Source: Brevibacterium yomogidense (GTDB lineage Bacteria > Actinomycetota > Actinomycetes > Actinomycetales > Brevibacteriaceae). Taken from it: a stretch of 64,000 nucleotides of DNA. The translations under genes were made by a program, and so were the position numbers. Under the pieces are notes generated by a model. The model had not been told where the DNA came from, did no database searches, and was given only the letters and a program-made list of their open reading frames with translations. Shown here piece by piece: positions 61,219 to 64,000 of this stretch (position 1 is the first letter of the stretch; each line of letters begins with the position of its first letter). The DNA lies in assembly GCF_900163715.1 (NCBI RefSeq), contig NZ_FWFF01000020.1, positions 62,001 to 126,000 of the forward strand. The letters are read 5' to 3'.

Positions 61219-62346
61219 ATGCCGACAGCCGACGAACTGATCAGCTCTCAGACAGCCGAGGCACTGGCACACGCGCTCCGGACCGTCGTCCCGGACCTCC
61301 CCCTCACCCGCCTGCACGCGGCCGCGGCGCAGCTCGAGGGACTGCCCCTGCGTGCACGGGTCGAACAGCTGGAATCAGCACTCCTGGCCGACGTGCCGGG
61401 CGACTACGCCGCGCTGGCGCGTGTCGTCAGGAGTGCGCACGGCACCAACCCGACTTTCACCGGCTGGATGATCTGGCCGGTCACGGAGGTGATCGCGTCG
61501 AAGGCAGTCGCGGACGGCGGGACAGAGGCGTTCGACGATGCGATGGCCCTGCTCGCGGAGCTCACGGGGCTCCTCACCGCGGAGTTCGCCATCCGCTCTC
61601 TCATCACGCACGATCCCGATCGAGCGCTGGCGATCATCCGGACATGGACTGCGTCCTCGGACGTCCATGTCCGCCGGCTCGCGTCCGAGGGCACCCGCCC
61701 CCACCTGCCCTGGGCAAAGCGGATCCCAGAGCTCTCGCAAACGCCTGGGGCGACCGTCCCCCTCCTCGAGGACCTCTATCGAGATCCCGCCGAATACGTC
61801 CGCCGTTCCGTCGCCAATCACTTCAACGACCTGAGCCGCGACCACGCGGCCCTCGTCATCGGAACGGCCGAGCGCTGGCTCGCTGAACCGGATGGCAGCA
61901 CGGAACGGGTGGTGCGCCACGGACTGCGCACCCTCATCAAGAGAGGCGATCCCGATGCGCTCGCGCTGCTGGGGTTCCCCTCCGTCGGACAGGCACTTCA
62001 GATCGAGGGGCCCGCCGTCGACCGGCAGAGCGTCGCGGTGGGCGAAGCCGTCGAGTTCCACGCCGCGATCCGCAACATCAGTGAGGACGACGTCCGCCTC
62101 ACCATCGACTACGTCGTGCACCACCTCAAGGCGAACGGACGGCAGTCGCCCAAGACCTTCAAGCTCACGACGATGACTCTGCGTCCTGGTCAGATGACGG
62201 AGCTGCGGCGCTCGCATTCGTTCCGTCCCATCAGCACTCGGCGCTACTACCCGGGCGCCCACGCGCTCTCCCTGCAGGTCAACGGAGTTGAAACGACTCG
62301 CGCAGAGTTCGAGCTCACGACGAACGGCGTTCCCTGCTCAGTCTGA
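61219..62346 (+). CDS. AlkD-like DNA alkylation repair protein (HEAT repeats)
   Basis: 375 residues. The AlkD fold of HEAT-like helices is seen in SSDVHVRRLASEGTRPHLPW (about 151-170) and EYVRRSVANHFNDLSRDHAA (about 193-212), residues that face DNA in this family. Family members excise alkylated purines. The last 90 residues form a beta-rich extension (VAVGEAVEFHAAIRNISEDD), which is an extra domain typical of an actinobacterial subgroup. ATG at 61219; GTG at 61210 possible. The stop lies inside a perfect hairpin. Confidence 0.85.
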   Translation: MPTADELISSQTAEALAHALRTVVPDLPLTRLHAAAAQLEGLPLRARVEQLESALLADVPGDYAALARVVRSAHGTNPTFTGWMIWPVTEVIASKAVADGGTEAFDDAMALLAELTGLLTAEFAIRSLITHDPDRALAIIRTWTASSDVHVRRLASEGTRPHLPWAKRIPELSQTPGATVPLLEDLYRDPAEYVRRSVANHFNDLSRDHAALVIGTAERWLAEPDGSTERVVRHGLRTLIKRGDPDALALLGFPSVGQALQIEGPAVDRQSVAVGEAVEFHAAIRNISEDDVRLTIDYVVHHLKANGRQSPKTFKLTTMTLRPGQMTELRRSHSFRPISTRRYYPGAHALSLQVNGVETTRAEFELTTNGVPCSV

Positions 62347-62360
62347 GCAGGGAACGCCGT
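62324..62360. terminator. Bidirectional terminator overlapping the alkD-like stop
   Basis: Perfect 17-bp stem (62324-62340 with 62344-62360) and 3-nt loop. The stop codon (62344-62346) is within the right arm. Confidence 0.82.
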
Positions 62361-62395
62361 GGTGGGCCGACCCACCGAGCCAGGTCGAGCGACGA

Positions 62396-62836
62396 TCAGA
62401 CCAGCGCGGCGGTCTCCGAGATGATCCGCTGGAGATCCACCGTGCCGGGGCACGCCGTGGACACGACGTCGCTGTGGCCGATGATCTGCGTGTTCGGGTC
62501 GATGCCGAAGTCGCGGCAGATGCGGGCGCACAGCTCGGCGGAGGCCGCGTAGGTCGTGGCGTCCGGCGGCCGCGACTGGTCCGCGGAGTGCTCGATGCCG
62601 ATGCTGCGGCGATTCATCGCCAGATCGCCGGCATGCCAGGAGGTGTCCATCTCATTCACGTACTGGTGCACCGCGCCCTCACCGATGCCGTAATGGGCGC
62701 TCACCTGCGCGTTGGGGTCGGCGAACGTCGCGTCCGCAGCGGCGAGCGTGCCGACGATGTAGTGGATGACGATGCGGTCGACGCTGCTGCCGTTGCGACC
62801 GGTGTTGAAGTTCGGGCTTCCCTTCCAGAGGGCCAT
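62396..62836 (-). CDS. N-acetylmuramoyl-L-alanine amidase (Amidase_2)
   Basis: 146 residues, essentially one amidase_2/PGRP domain: zinc ligands in RIVIHYIVGT (about 25) and GHSDVVSTACPG near the end (His about 119, Cys about 127), with SIGIEHSAD between. Cuts the amide between muramic acid and the peptide. It has no signal peptide. ATG at 62836 (GGAGAGGG 9 nt before) is preferred; GTG at 62842 overlaps the upstream stop. Tightly coupled to a Tat-leader peptide gene, so the two may act together. Confidence 0.88.
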   Translation of the reverse strand: MALWKGSPNFNTGRNGSSVDRIVIHYIVGTLAAADATFADPNAQVSAHYGIGEGAVHQYVNEMDTSWHAGDLAMNRRSIGIEHSADQSRPPDATTYAASAELCARICRDFGIDPNTQIIGHSDVVSTACPGTVDLQRIISETAALV

Positions 62837-62838
62837 GC

Positions 62839-63063
62839 TCACTCACCCTCTCCGCGGCCCAGTGGGCAGCCGGTCAGGTTCGCGGGGTTGGACATCTCCC
62901 CACCGTCGCCGTCGGTGGTGCGGAACTGAGTGAAGTCGCGGTCCGAGGCCTGGGCCGCGCTCGCGCCGAAGACCAGGGTGGCCCCCAGCGCGGCGGCTCC
63001 TGCACCTCCGGTCATGAAGAGTCTGCGTCGGGTCACTGCTGAGTTCTTCGTGGGGATACTCAT
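62839..63063 (-). CDS. Tat-signal small secreted protein, coupled to amidase
   Basis: 74 residues. Twin-arginine signal: VTRRRLFMTGGAGAAALGAT (about 10-29) and a probable cleavage at ASA-AQA (about 38). The mature part is only about 35 residues, Gly/Asp-rich with one Cys (LTGCPLGRGEGE). TGA overlaps the amidase start region. Either a leader for an amidase later split from it, or a separate peptide. TAGCGT is 7 nt before the ATG. Confidence 0.65.
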   Translation of the reverse strand: MSIPTKNSAVTRRRLFMTGGAGAAALGATLVFGASAAQASDRDFTQFRTTDGDGGEMSNPANLTGCPLGRGEGE

Positions 63064-63065
63064 GG

Positions 63066-63275
63066 CTACGACGCTATGTACGACCCGTGACCAGGATCAA
63101 TGACGCCCGAGTGAACTCGCAGTGGGAAGAGTCGCAACGTCCCGAAGTCGGACAGCATGACCGCCTTCCACTCCACGCCGGACCACGAGCTGAGCAGGCT
63201 GCCGGGGGTCGTAAGGGTGAACACCTCGGAGCGGATGGTGCTGACCGATATGTCGCGGTTGGGCTCATGAACCAC
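63066..63275 (-). CDS. Possible 69-residue protein or gene remnant
   Basis: GTG-initiated frame reading VVHEPNRDISVSTIRSEVF then WSGVEWKAVMLSDFGTLRLF, with natural-looking composition and codon use but no recognised family and no convincing ribosome site. It might be the tail of a decayed longer gene, as the frame continues open upstream into the next gene's region. Alternatively a non-coding gap. Confidence 0.3.
   Translation of the reverse strand: MVHEPNRDISVSTIRSEVFTLTTPGSLLSSWSGVEWKAVMLSDFGTLRLFPLRVHSGVIDPGHGSYIAS
63071..63076 (-). promoter_or_regulatory. -10 box (TAGCGT) of the Tat-peptide/amidase pair
   Basis: TAGCGT on the minus strand, 7 nt before the ATG at 63063, at the end of the questionable frame above. 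Confidence 0.35.
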
Positions 63276-63322
63276 CGAGGACAGCCTCGGATCCTCTGAA
63301 CCTCCAAGACCTTTCGCTTCGG

Positions 63323-63883
63323 TCAGGTGGTGCCGTCGGGCCTCTCGTCGCCGTCCATCCTCGACCCGCGCTGCTTCGCTCGCCGTCGGGCGACACCGGG
63401 CCCGACGAACCACCAGACGATGACGATCGAGACCACGACCACCAACCAGTAGATCAACCAGAAGGCGCCGGCGAGACCAACGACCGCGATTCCGGCGAAG
63501 AGGAGGGCACCGGTGATTCCCGAGGCCAGGCAGCAACGCCGCCAGATCCTCTGCTGCTCATCGACCGAGGACCGATCAGTTTCGGCATTGGGCCCCTCCT
63601 GGTCCTTCCCTGCGAACTTCGCATCCATGGCTCTGATCGCGGAGGGTCCGAAGACCACGGTGAAGCCGATGTAGGTCGCGGAGAGACCATGCGCGAAGTT
63701 CGAATCGCTCCCGCTGCTCAGATCGATGTAGGTGAGGACGAGGAGGGCGAGATCGATCAACGGGGTCGCGATCAGGAACACGATTCCCACCCGGGGCGCA
63801 CCGAGGAGGTATCTGATGGCCAGACCTCCGACGAGGAACGCCCAGAAGGCGATCTCGGCGGCAACGATCGATCCGATGAGCAT
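63323..63883 (-). CDS. Hypothetical membrane protein
   Basis: 186 residues. Five hydrophobic segments: three near the N-terminus (MLIGSIVAAEIAFWAFLVGG, then VGIVFLIATPLIDLALLVLT), a cytoplasmic charged loop (AKFAGKDQEGPNAETDRSSV), and two helices near the C-terminus (ALLFAGIAVVGLAGAFWLIY). Basic C-terminal tail RRRAKQRGSRM. ATG at 63883 with AGGGTGG upstream. No family recognised. It follows the partial gene at the right edge by about 40 bases. Confidence 0.72.
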   Translation of the reverse strand: MLIGSIVAAEIAFWAFLVGGLAIRYLLGAPRVGIVFLIATPLIDLALLVLTYIDLSSGSDSNFAHGLSATYIGFTVVFGPSAIRAMDAKFAGKDQEGPNAETDRSSVDEQQRIWRRCCLASGITGALLFAGIAVVGLAGAFWLIYWLVVVVSIVIVWWFVGPGVARRRAKQRGSRMDGDERPDGTT

Positions 63884-63924
63884 CGTTCCACCCTGAGTCG
63901 TCACGCGTCCGCAGGTCAATGCCC

Positions 63925-64000
63925 CTAACGGAAGTCGGAGACCTCGACCTCATCGGCGGAAGACGAGCCCAGAGCCGCGATGAACGACCACGCATCCGGC
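63925..64000 (-). CDS. C-terminal end of a gene entering from the right edge
   Basis: Open frame from the edge to a TAG at 63925, reading PDAWSFIAALGSSSADEVEV then SDFR. Natural composition and strand agree with the following membrane-protein gene. Too short to identify. Confidence 0.5.
   Translation of the reverse strand, partial: PDAWSFIAALGSSSADEVEVSDFR

Noticed and set aside
62396..62842. Prophage lysis cassette
   Set aside because: No holin or phage genes next to the amidase; chromosomal genes on both sides.
63087..63299. 70-codon plus-strand frame in the gap
   Set aside because: No ribosome site, unlikely composition, and opposite to a slightly better minus-strand frame.

Overview
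The window is a 64 kb chromosomal piece from a high-GC actinobacterium, most likely of the Micrococcales type. Support comes from three mycothiol genes (mshA, mshD and a mycothiol-dependent formaldehyde dehydrogenase), CarD, SenX3-RegX3, the MetPS transporter, a MutT1-type Nudix/phosphatase next to ppk, and G or C at nearly every third codon position. The genus cannot be fixed from the sequence alone.

Layout. 1-7324: a truncated Ser/Thr kinase, the trehalose genes otsA-otsB, two overlapping LacI-type regulators divergent from a short-chain dehydrogenase, and a membrane protein. 7456-12738: a thiolase-like/DUF35 pair, an Mrr-type restriction gene lodged exactly at the 3' end of rlmB, then rlmB and cysS. 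12963-18317: metP-metS, a mycothiol-dependent aldehyde dehydrogenase with a metallo-beta-lactamase-fold partner, and an amino acid permease. 18331-20910: ispF, ispD, a hotdog thioesterase and carD, all on the minus strand. 21179-28139: a lipoprotein gene, regX3-senX3 divergent from phoU, then gpmA, a RibD-like reductase, a YbjN protein and mshA. 28149-43106: PIN-domain protein, hydrolase, DUF2516, azlCD with a cupin regulator, a FUSC exporter, aminopeptidase N, an NlpC/P60 endopeptidase, an LLM oxidoreductase, a BASS transporter, gabT and ygfZ. 43145-46790: an anchored envelope protein, nitrobindin with a 38-residue partner, a membrane protein and mshD. 46783-56293: ppk, mutT1-like, pstSCAB and a convergent pit-DUF47 pair. 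56489-64000: two hypotheticals, a pyruvate oxidase, a VOC protein, tRNA-Lys, an AlkD-like protein, an amidase with a Tat leader peptide, a membrane protein and an incomplete gene.

Two themes link the genes. The first is phosphate: a PHO-box-like 11-bp direct repeat lies before pstS, and a 22-bp-spaced version lies between senX3 and phoU. Sensor, regulator, PhoU, Pst, Pit, a Pit accessory protein and polyphosphate kinase are therefore all in one window. The second is mycothiol: MshA makes the first glycoside, MshD completes the thiol, and MscR with its MBL partner uses it to clear formaldehyde.

The most unusual non-coding signals are: a family of three nearly identical 56-64 bp palindromes with a conserved 12-nt loop; a 27-bp direct repeat of the rlmB 3' end flanking the restriction gene; a TANNNT box 5-7 nt before the start codon of many genes, implying leaderless mRNAs; a multi-hairpin leader before the DUF47-pit operon; and degenerate tandem repeats running past the stop codons of azlD and ygfZ. 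No rRNA, CRISPR array, integrase or transposase was seen. No gene-free stretch exceeds about 260 bases.
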